Assembly: GCA_022564085.1 (NCBI GenBank)
Contig: JADFMC010000045.1
Span: 1-10,013, forward strand
Length of the DNA stretch: 10,013 bases
Reading direction: 5' to 3'
Source: Fidelibacterota bacterium
GTDB taxonomy: Bacteria; Fidelibacterota; Marinisomatia; SCGC-AAA003-L08; TS1B11
Shown: positions 1 through 7,641 of the stretch, piece after piece
Layout of the letters: each line of letters starts with the position of its first letter
Numbering within the stretch: the first letter of the stretch is position 1
The notes under the pieces: model-generated
Told to the model about the DNA's origin: nothing
What the model saw: the letters and a program-made list of their open reading frames with translations, nothing else
Databases searched by the model: none
Made by a program: the position numbers and the translations under genes

Positions 1-282
1 TCAGCTGAAATCGACCGGACCGTTGCGTTTGGCATGGGAAATATTGGGGTGCGGCCTACTTTTGGCGAGCAAAAGCACACCATCGAAGCCCACTTTTTTG
101 ATTCGCCCCGGCCGGACCTGTATAATCGCCGGATCACACTAAGATTTCATCACCGGCTACGGGATGAACAGCGCTTTGAGAGCGCGTTGGATCTAAAAAA
201 ACAGTTACAGCAGGATGAGAAAGTAAGTTTAAACTGGATAACGGATAATCACGGAGGTTTATCAATCGATGCCCTTGACTGA
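1..282 (+). CDS. ribF: RibF C-terminal part (riboflavin kinase / FAD synthetase), 5' end outside window
   Basis: The reading frame is open from the first base and ends in TGA at 280-282, giving the last 93 residues. RibF phosphorylates riboflavin to FMN and adenylates FMN to FAD in the cytoplasm. What remains is the end of the C-terminal riboflavin kinase domain. Its signature is visible: a GMGNIGVRPTFG stretch, then an acidic-aromatic 'AHFFD' strand, a DLYNRRITLRF strand and the LRDEQRF helix start. The N-terminal adenylyltransferase domain would lie upstream of the window. The internal ATG at 34 is not the real start, because conserved family sequence continues upstream of it. The 3' end overlaps the rpsO start by 14 bases, which suggests one transcript and coupled translation. 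Identity is secure; completeness cannot be judged. Confidence 0.93.
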   Translation, partial: SAEIDRTVAFGMGNIGVRPTFGEQKHTIEAHFFDSPRPDLYNRRITLRFHHRLRDEQRFESALDLKKQLQQDEKVSLNWITDNHGGLSIDALD

Positions 283-538
283 AAAAAAGAAGCAGGAATT
301 ACTCAAGAAGTATGGACGCCAGGATGATGATACCGGCTCTCCGGAAGTGCAGATTGCGTTGCTCACCGAGCAAATCAGCCAGCTGACCGGGCACTTCAAG
401 ATCCACAAGAAGGATCACCACAACCGCCGCGGCCTGATTCAAATGGTCGAGAAACGGCGCAAACTGTTGAAGTATTTGAAGCGGATCAAGCCGGAACGAT
501 ATGTTAGTCTAATAGCGGAGTTGGGCCTGCGTAGGTAG
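269..538 (+). CDS. rpsO: 30S ribosomal protein S15
   Basis: It encodes 89 residues, the usual S15 length. S15 binds the central domain of 16S rRNA early in 30S assembly. The protein shows the family pattern throughout: a DTGSPEVQIALLTEQI core, the HKKDHHNRRGL turn that contacts rRNA, then MVEKRRKLLKYLK and a basic LGLRR end. The ATG start is supported by GGAGG at 253-257, 11 bases upstream and inside the end of ribF. The gene overlaps ribF by 14 bases and is followed after 49 bases by pnp, the common rpsO-pnp order. In E. coli S15 represses its own translation through an mRNA structure. I see no obvious strong hairpin at this start, so such control cannot be claimed here. Confidence 0.98.
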   Translation: MPLTEKKKQELLKKYGRQDDDTGSPEVQIALLTEQISQLTGHFKIHKKDHHNRRGLIQMVEKRRKLLKYLKRIKPERYVSLIAELGLRR

Positions 539-587
539 ATCAGAGTTAGAAACCAATCAGCAATAAAAAGAAAGTTGAGACAATATA

Positions 588-2762
588 ATGATAATCAAGG
601 AGATAGAAATTGCAGGCCGCACGTTATCGCTGGAAACCGGTCGGCTAGCCAAGCAGGCCGATGGCTCGATACTGGTCAGATATGGCGACACGGTGTTGCT
701 GGTCACGGCTGTAGCCGCCAAAGAAGCCGCCCCTGATCGGGGGTTTTTCCCGCTGTCGGTGGAGTATCGGGAAAAAACCTATTCCGCCGGACGGATACCC
801 GGCGGATTCTTTAAACGGGAAGGGCGGCCGACCGAGAGAGAGGTGCTGGGCTGCCGGCTGATCGACCGGCCCATACGGCCCCTGTTCCCGGACGGATTCA
901 TGAGCGAGACCCAGATCATCGTCAATGTGCTTTCCGCCGATCCGGATAACGCGCCCGACATGTTGGGGATCATCGGGACCTCGGCTGCCCTGAGCATCTC
1001 CGACATCCCTTGGAACGGCCCGATCGCCGGTGTCAGGATCGGTAAGGTGAAGGACCGGTTGGTGGTCAATCCCTCCAGCGAGGAACAGGATGAGAGCATT
1101 ATGAATATCGCCGTGGTGGGAAACCGTGACTCGCTGGTTATGGTTGAAGGAGAATCCTACGGCATCTCTGAAGAGGAATTGATCACCGCCTTGCAATATG
1201 CCCAGGAAGTCATCAGGGACATAGTCGAAATGCAGGATGAGCTCATCAAGGAGGTGGGCAAACCCGCGCGGTCTTTTGAACTTCCGGAAGTCAATAAAGA
1301 ATTGCTCACGAAGGTGGACAAACTGACCAAGCCGAAACTGAAGGAGTTGAACAGCCCCAAGGACAAGCATACCCGCTATGGCGATATCGATGCCTTTATC
1401 AAGGAAGCTCGTGAGCAATTTGACGAAGAATTTCCCGAAGAGGCCAAAACCGTTGGCAAACGTATAAGGCAGCTGATCGATGACGACCTACGGGAAAGGA
1501 CCTTGGATGGAGTCCGGGCCGATGGGCGTAAGGCGGACGAAATTCGTCCCATCACCGTGGAGACCCAGGTGCTGCCCAGGACCCACGGCTCCAGTGTTTT
1601 CACCCGTGGTGAAACCCAGGCGCTGGCGGTAGTCACCCTGGGCACCAAGCGGGACGAACAGCTCATCGATGACCTGCACGGTGTGTGGTATAAAAACGCC
1701 ATGTTGCATTATAACTTCCCGCCCTTTTCCGTTGGCGAGGTTAAGCCCCTGCGTGGTACCAGTCGTCGTGAGATCGGCCACGGCAACCTAGCCGAGCGAG
1801 CTATCAACAAGGAGCTGCCCCTTTTTGAGGAATTTCCCTACACCATTCGGATCGTCTCGGAGATTTTGGAGTCCAATGGCAGCTCTTCCATGGCAACCGT
1901 GTGCGCCGCCAGCATGGCCCTGATGGACGCCGGGGTACCGATCAAATCTCCGGTGGCCGGCATAGCTATGGGGCTGGTTAAGGAAGGCGACCGCCACGTG
2001 ATCCTGTCCGATATCCTGGGCACCGAGGATCACCTGGGGGACATGGATTTCAAGGTAGCCGGTACGAAGGAGGGGATAAATTCTATCCAGATGGACTTAA
2101 AAACCGAGGGGATCTCTGTGGAGATCATGCAGAGCGCCCTGGAGCAGGCCCGGGTGGGCCGGCTGCACATTCTAGATGAGATGCTCAAGGTTCTGCCCAG
2201 TCCCAGGGAGTCCATCAGCCCCTACGCCCCAAAGATAACCCACCTGCAGATCGACCCGGAGAAAATTGGTGGCTTGATAGGCCCCGGTGGACGGAATATA
2301 AAGGGGATCGCCAAGGAAACCGGCTGTAGCATTGACGTGGATGACGACGGCGTGGTTGTGATCAGCGGTAGCGGCAACGACGACTTGGAGTCCGCCGTGC
2401 GCATGGTGCGCCTGATTACCGAGGTACCGGAGGTTGGCGGGGTCTACAACGGCACCATTGTACGAATCATGGATTTTGGGGCCTTTGTGGCTATTGCCCC
2501 CGGCAAGGAAGGGCTGATTCATATCTCCCAACTGGCCTACGAGCGTGTCAACCGGGTTGAAGATGTGGTCAAGATGGGCGATAAATTGGAGGTCAAGTTG
2601 ATCAAGATCGACGATTTGGGCCGGCTAGATTTCAGTCGCAAGGCGCTGCTTGATAAACCCGAGGGCTATGTTGAGCCCAGCCACGACCGGCCCAGCGGGG
2701 GCGGCCGTCAACGGTTCGGTGGCGGAGGCCGGGGCGGAGGCAGACCGGGCGGCCGGAGGTAA
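588..2762 (+). CDS. pnp: Polyribonucleotide nucleotidyltransferase (PNPase) with Gly/Arg-rich tail
   Basis: PNPase degrades RNA 3' to 5' using phosphate, releasing nucleoside diphosphates, and can also add tails; in many bacteria it is part of the RNA degradosome. The 724-residue protein has the full domain order: a first RNase PH-like core (about 10-145, with an FFKREGRPTERE loop), a helical domain (about 240-320), a second RNase PH core (about 325-540), a KH domain (about 555-610, GPGG loop at 565-568) and an S1 domain (about 617-690). The second core holds the EDHLGDMDF motif; D481 and D487 match the catalytic E. coli D486 and D492. The last 21 residues (704-724) are almost only Gly and Arg, a likely RNA-binding tail. 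The ATG start fits the family N-terminus (MIIKEIEIAGR), although its Shine-Dalgarno sequence is weak. The 49-base gap after rpsO has no terminator, so co-transcription is likely. Confidence 0.98.
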   Translation: MIIKEIEIAGRTLSLETGRLAKQADGSILVRYGDTVLLVTAVAAKEAAPDRGFFPLSVEYREKTYSAGRIPGGFFKREGRPTEREVLGCRLIDRPIRPLFPDGFMSETQIIVNVLSADPDNAPDMLGIIGTSAALSISDIPWNGPIAGVRIGKVKDRLVVNPSSEEQDESIMNIAVVGNRDSLVMVEGESYGISEEELITALQYAQEVIRDIVEMQDELIKEVGKPARSFELPEVNKELLTKVDKLTKPKLKELNSPKDKHTRYGDIDAFIKEAREQFDEEFPEEAKTVGKRIRQLIDDDLRERTLDGVRADGRKADEIRPITVETQVLPRTHGSSVFTRGETQALAVVTLGTKRDEQLIDDLHGVWYKNAMLHYNFPPFSVGEVKPLRGTSRREIGHGNLAERAINKELPLFEEFPYTIRIVSEILESNGSSSMATVCAASMALMDAGVPIKSPVAGIAMGLVKEGDRHVILSDILGTEDHLGDMDFKVAGTKEGINSIQMDLKTEGISVEIMQSALEQARVGRLHILDEMLKVLPSPRESISPYAPKITHLQIDPEKIGGLIGPGGRNIKGIAKETGCSIDVDDDGVVVISGSGNDDLESAVRMVRLITEVPEVGGVYNGTIVRIMDFGAFVAIAPGKEGLIHISQLAYERVNRVEDVVKMGDKLEVKLIKIDDLGRLDFSRKALLDKPEGYVEPSHDRPSGGGRQRFGGGGRGGGRPGGRR

Positions 2763-2816
2763 AGCCGCTACAGCGCCGGCCCTAAACCCGAATATGCACA
2801 AGTCGGGGGAGCAGCT

Positions 2817-3932
2817 ATGATTATCGGAGCACCCAAAGAGATTAAACCTCAGGAGAGCCGTATCGCCTTGACCCCCTTTGGCGTTGCGCACCTTACCGCC
2901 GCAGGCCACCGGGTACTGGTGGAGCAAGGCGGCGGCCTGGGCTGCGGATTCAAGGACTCGGACTACCGGGAGGCCGGGGCTGACCTGGTTGATGGTCCCA
3001 CCGGGATCTTTTCAGCCGCCGAGATGATCGTAAAAGTCAAGGAACCCCAACCGGCGGAGCTGCATTTGATCCGGGTAGGGCAGGTGGTATTCACCTATTT
3101 TCATTTCGCCGCTGAGAGACAGCTCACCGAGGGCTTCCGGGACACCGGCGCCACGGCCATAGCTTATGAGACGGTGCAGCTTGATAATGGCGAGCTGCCC
3201 CTGTTGACGCCCATGTCGGAGGTGGCCGGACGCATGGCGATTCAAGAGGGGGCCAAGATGCTGGAAACCGGCAATGGCGGCAGAGGCATCCTGTTGGGCG
3301 GAGTACCGGGTGTGGAACCGGCCACCGTCACCATCATCGGTGGAGGGGTGGTGGGCGCCAATTCCGCCAAAATTGCCGCCGGTATGGGGGCCAACGTTTA
3401 CATACTCGACGTGGATATCGATCGCCTGCGCTACCTTGACGACATCATGCCCAACAATGTCACTACCCTCTATTCCAACCCGGTAAACGTGCGAGAATTG
3501 CTGCCGCGCACCGACCTGTTGATCGGAGCAGTCCTGGTGGTAGGCGCCAAAGCGCCCAAACTGGTGACCCGGGATATGCTTAAGCTGATGCGGGCAGGAT
3601 CGGTAATCGTGGATGTGGCCGTGGACCAGGGCGGCTGCGTGGAAACCTGCCACCCTACTACCCATGAGGACCCCACGTACATAGTTGATGGCGTAGTGCA
3701 TTACTGTGTGGCCAATATGCCCGGTGCGGTACCCAACACATCCACCCGGGCATTGACCAACTCCACATTGCCGTATATAGCCCAAATCGCCGCCCAGGGG
3801 GTGGAACAGGCGTTACTTGGTGATGGAGCCCTACTGCGGGGACTAAACGTCTACAAAAAGCAGATTACCCACTCCGGGGTGGCGCAGGCATTCGGCCTGA
3901 AATATACCGATCCACTGTCCCTCCTGAAGTAA
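2817..3932 (+). CDS. ald: Alanine dehydrogenase (NAD-dependent)
   Basis: Ald interconverts L-alanine plus NAD+ with pyruvate, ammonia and NADH in the cytoplasm. It feeds alanine into carbon metabolism or reoxidises NADH by aminating pyruvate. The 371-residue length is normal for the family. The N-terminus MIIGAPKEIKPQESR is typical, and the key residues sit at the same numbers as in the Mycobacterium enzyme: R15 and K75 (substrate), H96 (catalysis), D198 at the end of the NAD-binding strand, and D270. The Rossmann glycine motif is G175-G-G177-V-V-G180. Other conserved stretches are MSEVAGRMAIQEGA and ANMPGAVPNTST. The ATG is preceded by GGGGGAG (2805-2811). The gene lies 54 bases after pnp with no terminator visible, so read-through from the pnp operon is possible; no dedicated regulator is adjacent upstream. 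Lysine-oxidising relatives are less likely, given the close fit along the whole length. Confidence 0.97.
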   Translation: MIIGAPKEIKPQESRIALTPFGVAHLTAAGHRVLVEQGGGLGCGFKDSDYREAGADLVDGPTGIFSAAEMIVKVKEPQPAELHLIRVGQVVFTYFHFAAERQLTEGFRDTGATAIAYETVQLDNGELPLLTPMSEVAGRMAIQEGAKMLETGNGGRGILLGGVPGVEPATVTIIGGGVVGANSAKIAAGMGANVYILDVDIDRLRYLDDIMPNNVTTLYSNPVNVRELLPRTDLLIGAVLVVGAKAPKLVTRDMLKLMRAGSVIVDVAVDQGGCVETCHPTTHEDPTYIVDGVVHYCVANMPGAVPNTSTRALTNSTLPYIAQIAAQGVEQALLGDGALLRGLNVYKKQITHSGVAQAFGLKYTDPLSLLK

Positions 3933-4049
3933 TTCTACCGGCTTGGGCCAGCGATCTCTTCATGGAGAATCGTAATGCCTTCGGCTGCGGCGCCTTTGCA
4001 GCTACCTAAAGCGGACGTCTCCGCAATGATTTCAATGCGAAAAAACTCC

Positions 4050-4078
4050 TTGCTTTAAGGCCAATTCCCTACTTACAC
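4050..4078 (+). promoter_or_regulatory. Candidate sigma70-type promoter for the merR gene
   Basis: TTGCTT at 4050-4055 and TTACAC at 4073-4078 are 17 bases apart, the usual spacing. The -10 match is poor, so this is a weak prediction. It sits in the 183-base gap between ald and merR (3933-4115), which becomes AT-richer toward merR and otherwise holds only short hairpins (for example GCGGA/TCCGC around 4012-4025) without T-runs. The 15-base palindrome at 4079-4093 begins directly after the proposed -10, a placement suited to an operator. Confidence 0.25.
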
Positions 4079-4093
4079 TAAAGTAGTACTTTA
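4079..4093. promoter_or_regulatory. Perfect 15-base palindrome, candidate operator upstream of merR
   Basis: TAAAGTAGTACTTTA consists of two 7-base arms that pair perfectly around one central G. It lies 22 bases before the TTG start of the MerR-family gene. It is AT-rich compared with its surroundings and has no T-run after it, so it does not look like a terminator. Dyads of this size are typical binding sites of dimeric helix-turn-helix proteins, and autoregulation by the downstream MerR protein is the simplest reading. No binding data exist, and classic MerR operators usually lie between -35 and -10. Confidence 0.45.
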
Positions 4094-4115
4094 ATCCACT
4101 AGCCGCAGGCACGAT

Positions 4116-4508
4116 TTGGAACTGGAAGTCAAGAAATTATACTACTCGATCGGGGAGGTCAGCGAAATCTCCCAGCTCAAGCCCTATGTCCTGCGATACT
4201 GGGAGAGCGAGTTCTCCAACCTGTCGCCTTCCAAGAATCGGGCCGGCAACCGGGTATATACGGAAAAGGATATTAATAGGATCCTTGAGATCAAGCGGTT
4301 GCTATACCAGGAGCGGTTCACCATTGAAGGCGCGCGCCAGTATTTCAAGAATAATCAGAGTGGCGGAACCCCTTCTGCCACACCCGCGTCCGGAAGCGTC
4401 TTGCCGGCGGACCTGGTGAGGGAAAAGGATGTGGCCCGCCAGGCATTGGCGGAGGTGCAACAGGCCCTGGTGGATCTGATCGGGCTGATCAGGAAAGAGA
4501 AGAAGTAA
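4116..4508 (+). CDS. MerR-family transcriptional regulator (small, no effector domain)
   Basis: This is a predicted dimeric DNA-binding regulator of 130 residues. The N-terminal winged helix-turn-helix spans about residues 8-75: a YYSIGEVSEIS helix, then the LKPYVLRYWESEF recognition region, the KNRAGNRVYTEKDI wing and an ILEIKRLLYQERFTIEGAR helix. A Ser/Thr/Pro/Gly-rich linker (about 80-95) leads to a short amphipathic helix (about 100-128), probably a dimer coiled coil. There is no metal-binding cysteine cluster or drug-binding domain, so the inducer is unknown. The start is TTG: an in-frame stop at 4092-4094 leaves no ATG or GTG upstream, and the family N-terminus begins just here, although the ribosome site is weak. 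It is followed 54 bases later by tRNA-Pro. I recall closely similar small MerR proteins next to tRNA-Pro in Deltaproteobacteria. The target genes cannot be read from sequence. Confidence 0.88.
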   Translation: MELEVKKLYYSIGEVSEISQLKPYVLRYWESEFSNLSPSKNRAGNRVYTEKDINRILEIKRLLYQERFTIEGARQYFKNNQSGGTPSATPASGSVLPADLVREKDVARQALAEVQQALVDLIGLIRKEKK

Positions 4509-4523
4509 TTTTAATTGCGGCGG

Positions 4524-4552
4524 TTGTGGCATCGGTGGGCCGGACGTAAATT
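4524..4552 (+). promoter_or_regulatory. Candidate promoter for tRNA-Pro
   Basis: TTGTGG (4524-4529) and TAAATT (4547-4552) are separated by 17 bases, and the tRNA begins 10 bases further on. Both boxes are imperfect, so the tRNA could instead be processed from a merR transcript. Confidence 0.25.
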
Positions 4553-4562
4553 TTAGCCTATA

Positions 4563-4636
<74 letters not shown>

Positions 4637-4641
4637 CAGGC

Positions 4642-4663
4642 AAGGGGCGTAAGCCCCTTTTTT
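4642..4663 (+). terminator. Intrinsic terminator after tRNA-Pro
   Basis: AAGGGGC (4642-4648) pairs perfectly with GCCCCTT (4653-4659) around a GTAA tetraloop, and T4658-T4663 forms a six-base T-run. It begins five bases after the tRNA's last base and should end the merR/tRNA transcript, so the flavin reductase-like gene downstream needs its own promoter. Confidence 0.93.
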
Positions 4664-4730
4664 AGTAGCAGCATCTACAGGCATTTCCGACAGCAGGTCA
4701 AATGAAGCGCACGAAGGCATAGGTTAGGTT

Positions 4731-5216
4731 TTGGACCAGGACACCCGCAAGCAAGTGCTCGGCAAGCTTATCTACGGCTTGCATGTGGTGACCGCCATGC
4801 CTGATGATGGCCCGGCAGTGGCCGCCACGGTGACTTGGCTTTCCCAGGCTTCCGTTAAGCCCCCGTTGTTGATGGTCGCCCTGCGAGATGATAGCCGCCT
4901 GCTGCGCGCAGTAGTTGAGGCCGGGGCTTTCGTCGTGCATCTCCTTGAGGCCGGGCAGCGGGAGTTGGCGGCTACTTTCTTCAAACCGGCCGTGTTTGCA
5001 GATGGTCGCCTCAGCGGCTATTCCTTCACCAGGGGCCCAACTACCGGCGCGCCAGTTCTGGACGATGTTCCGGCCTGGATGGAACTAGAAGTCAAGGAAT
5101 CGATTGAGCGCGGGGACCACACCATTGTGCTGGGGGAGGTGGTCAATATGGGACTGCCAATGCCCGATTTCGAGCCTCTGGCCCTAAGGGATACGCCCTG
5201 GAAATATGGCCGCTGA
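4731..5216 (+). CDS. Flavin reductase-like FMN-binding split-barrel protein
   Basis: The 161-residue protein resembles the flavin reductase-like domain family, whose members bind FMN and pass electrons from NAD(P)H or redox proteins to flavin or other acceptors. Visible family features are an RKQVLGKLIYGLHVVTA opening, the ATVTWLSQASVKPPLL segment (about 32-47), an AFVVHLLEAGQRELAATFFK region, the acidic PVLDDVPAWMELEV strand and R127-GDH(128-130)-TIVLGEVV near the end. Length is typical for the stand-alone form. The start is TTG: a TAG at 4725-4727 blocks extension, and the MD..RK.VL N-terminus matches relatives; the nearest purine-rich site (GAAGG, 4713-4717) is rather far upstream. It follows the tRNA terminator by 67 bases and precedes purL by 144 bases, so it is probably monocistronic. 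The physiological electron partner and substrate are unknown. Confidence 0.82.
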   Translation: MDQDTRKQVLGKLIYGLHVVTAMPDDGPAVAATVTWLSQASVKPPLLMVALRDDSRLLRAVVEAGAFVVHLLEAGQRELAATFFKPAVFADGRLSGYSFTRGPTTGAPVLDDVPAWMELEVKESIERGDHTIVLGEVVNMGLPMPDFEPLALRDTPWKYGR

Positions 5217-5268
5217 CCGGCAGCTGCTCTCCAAATGGCCACCGTATTTTGCGTAACTTGAGTTCCAA

Positions 5269-5296
5269 TTGCCTATGGACCGGCGACAACTATACC
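5269..5296 (+). promoter_or_regulatory. Weak candidate promoter for purL
   Basis: TTGCCT (5269-5274) and TATACC (5291-5296) lie 16 bases apart, each matching four of six consensus bases, in the 144-base gap before purL. I see no purine riboswitch fold or PurR-like palindrome in the gap. This is only a suggestion. Confidence 0.2.
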
Positions 5297-5360
5297 TCAG
5301 CGTTTACAACTGCCATGCCGCCTGAGTCTGATCCCATTCAATCAATTAAGGATAGCCACG

Positions 5361-7625
5361 GTGTCTGAGACCCGGGCAGCTACGGAACCGGTGGTTGACG
5401 AACAACTGGCGCTGGAGCACGGGCTTTCACAGGCGGAGTACGGCCGCATTCAAGAGATTTTAGGCCGCCAGCCCACATTCACCGAGCTGGGTATCTTCTC
5501 GGTCATGTGGAGTGAGCACTGTTCGTATAAAAGTTCCATCAAGGTTTTAAAGACTCTGCCGCGCTCCGGTGCTCGGCTGCTGGTGGAGGCCGGTGAGGAG
5601 AATGCCGGGCTGGTGGATATCGGTGGCGGCCGGGCCATAGCCTTCAAGATCGAGAGCCATAACCACCCCTCAGCTGTTGAGCCCTACCAGGGGGCGGCCA
5701 CCGGGGTGGGGGGGATCATGCGCGATATTTTCACCATGGGCGCCCGTCCCATCGCCGCCCTTAACTCTCTGCGCTTCGGCGACCTGGACGATCCCCACAA
5801 TCGCTACCTGCTCGAACAGGTGGTGCGGGGCATCGGCGACTATGGCAACTGTTTGGGGGTTCCCACTGTGGGTGGGGAGCTGGTGATTGCCAAGGCCTAC
5901 AAGGGCAATCCGCTGATAAATGCCATGGCGGTGGGGATAGTGCAGCACGACCGGGTGGTCTCTGCCGTGGCGCGAGGCAAGGGAAACCCGGTCTTCATCA
6001 TCGGCAGCAAGACCGGCCGGGACGGCATCCATGGGGCCACATTTGCCAGCGAGGAACTTTCCGAGGAATCGGAATCCCGCAAAAGTAACGTGCAGGTGGG
6101 GGACCCCTTTACCGAAAAGTTGCTGCTGGAGGCCACCCTGGAGCTGGCCCGGCGGCCGTTTCTAGTGGGCATGCAGGATATGGGCGCTGCCGGTATCACC
6201 TGCAGTTGTTCGGAAATGGCAGCCAAAGGGAAATCCGGCCTGCGGTTGGACTTGGATAAGGTACCACTGCGGGAACCGGGGATGACGCCCTATGAGATCA
6301 TGCTGTCGGAATCGCAGGAGCGGATGCTGGTAGTTATCAAGGCCGGATTCGAGCAGGAGCTGTTGGAAATCGCTGAGCGCTGGGAACTGGGCTGCACCCG
6401 GGTCGGTGAAGTGACCGACAGCGGCAACCTGGAGGTTTACAGCGCCGGTGATAAGGTAGCGGATGTGCCTTGCCAGCAGTTGGTGCTGGGGGGCGGCGCA
6501 CCGCAGTACACTCTTCCTGCCAAGCGCCCCGCCTACCTGGATGCTGTTACTGAACTGGACATAAACTCACTGCCGGAACCTGAAAACTACAATCACTGCC
6601 TGCTGAAATTACTTTCCGGCCCCAATATTGCCCACAAAGGCTTTATTTACGAGCAGTACGACAGCACGGTCCGTTCCAACACCGCCGTAGGGCCTGGAGC
6701 CGATGCGGCCGTCATCCGGATCAAAGGCACCAACCAGGCGTTGGCCCTGTCGACTGACGGCAACGGGCGCTACACCTGGTTAGACCCGCGCATCGGGGGC
6801 CGGATTGCCGTGGCCGAAGCGGCCCGCAACGTGGTTTGCGCCGGCGCTCAGCCGGTGGCTATCACCAACTGCCTGAACTTTGGCAATCCCAACGATCCGG
6901 AAATATACTTCCAGTTCCAGGAAGCGGTGGCTGGTATCGGGGAGGCTTGCCGGTACTTGAACACCCCGGTAACCGGGGGAAACGTGAGCTTTTACAATGA
7001 AAGCCCCGAGGGGGCCGTCTATCCCACGCCGGTAGTGGGCATGTTGGGGTTGATCGAAGACCTGGCCCACATAACCAGACCGGCTTTCCGGCAGGAGGGG
7101 GATTTTATAGTTGTGTTGGGTTCCTTAAACGGCGAACTGGGCGGCAGCGAGTACCTGGAGCGGATACACGGTTTGGTGCAAGGCTCACCGCCGCCGTTGA
7201 CCCTGGACACCGAGTTGCGTGTCCAGGTGGCATGCCTGGAGGGGATTCGCAGGGGAATCATCCGCTCGGCCCACGACGTTTCAGATGGCGGCCTGGCCGT
7301 CTGCCTGGTCGAGTCTCTGCTCGATTCCCCGCCGGGGCTGGGGGCTGATATTCATCTCAGCCGGCGGTTGCGCAATGACGAGCTGCTGTTTGGCGAGAGC
7401 CAAAGCGTGATAGTGGTGACGGTTACCGAAGACCAGCTCCTCCCGCTACAACGCATCGCCATGGAGGAGCAGGTGCCCAGCATCACCATCGGCCGGGTCA
7501 CAGACCAGGCCCGGATGAAAATAAACGACCTTATCGACCTGCCCCGGGAACAGTTGGAGGAGGCCTATAGGGAGAGTTTTGGGCGGATTATGAAGGTGCC
7601 CAGGAAAGTCTCGCCAACATCCTGA
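5361..7625 (+). CDS. purL: Phosphoribosylformylglycinamidine synthase, small PurL subunit
   Basis: PurL carries out the ATP-dependent amidation of FGAR to FGAM, step four of purine synthesis. The 754-residue length identifies the small form, which lacks a glutaminase domain and works with separate PurQ (ammonia supply) and PurS; neither gene is in this window. Two AIRS-type halves are visible. The first has the VMWSEHCSYKSS motif (H53 in the conserved position), ESHNHPSAVEPYQGAATGVG (98-117, nucleotide/metal site) and GMQDMGAAGITCSCSEMA. The second has YDSTVRSNTAVGPGADAAVI, EAARNVVCAGAQPVAITNCL and SAHDVSDGGLAVCLVES. The start is GTG with AAGGA at 5348-5352, eight bases upstream, which supports it well. 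The next gene begins 16 bases after the stop, so a purL-ybdK transcript is likely. No frameshift or missing motif is seen. Confidence 0.98.
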   Translation: MSETRAATEPVVDEQLALEHGLSQAEYGRIQEILGRQPTFTELGIFSVMWSEHCSYKSSIKVLKTLPRSGARLLVEAGEENAGLVDIGGGRAIAFKIESHNHPSAVEPYQGAATGVGGIMRDIFTMGARPIAALNSLRFGDLDDPHNRYLLEQVVRGIGDYGNCLGVPTVGGELVIAKAYKGNPLINAMAVGIVQHDRVVSAVARGKGNPVFIIGSKTGRDGIHGATFASEELSEESESRKSNVQVGDPFTEKLLLEATLELARRPFLVGMQDMGAAGITCSCSEMAAKGKSGLRLDLDKVPLREPGMTPYEIMLSESQERMLVVIKAGFEQELLEIAERWELGCTRVGEVTDSGNLEVYSAGDKVADVPCQQLVLGGGAPQYTLPAKRPAYLDAVTELDINSLPEPENYNHCLLKLLSGPNIAHKGFIYEQYDSTVRSNTAVGPGADAAVIRIKGTNQALALSTDGNGRYTWLDPRIGGRIAVAEAARNVVCAGAQPVAITNCLNFGNPNDPEIYFQFQEAVAGIGEACRYLNTPVTGGNVSFYNESPEGAVYPTPVVGMLGLIEDLAHITRPAFRQEGDFIVVLGSLNGELGGSEYLERIHGLVQGSPPPLTLDTELRVQVACLEGIRRGIIRSAHDVSDGGLAVCLVESLLDSPPGLGADIHLSRRLRNDELLFGESQSVIVVTVTEDQLLPLQRIAMEEQVPSITIGRVTDQARMKINDLIDLPREQLEEAYRESFGRIMKVPRKVSPTS

Positions 7626-7641
7626 ATACCGGTAGACTAAA

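Noticed and set aside
645..1418. 257-residue open frame antisense to pnp
   Set aside because: It is fully inside the conserved PNPase coding region, and its His/Gly/Gln-rich composition is typical of an antisense shadow in GC-rich DNA.
3012..3785. 257-residue open frame antisense to ald
   Set aside because: It lies wholly within ald, which matches its family along the whole length; composition is that of an antisense shadow.
3961..4008. 15-codon frame (ATG at 3961) between ald and merR, a possible leader peptide
   Set aside because: No ribosome site at proper spacing, no run of a regulatory amino acid, and no attenuator-type terminator after it.
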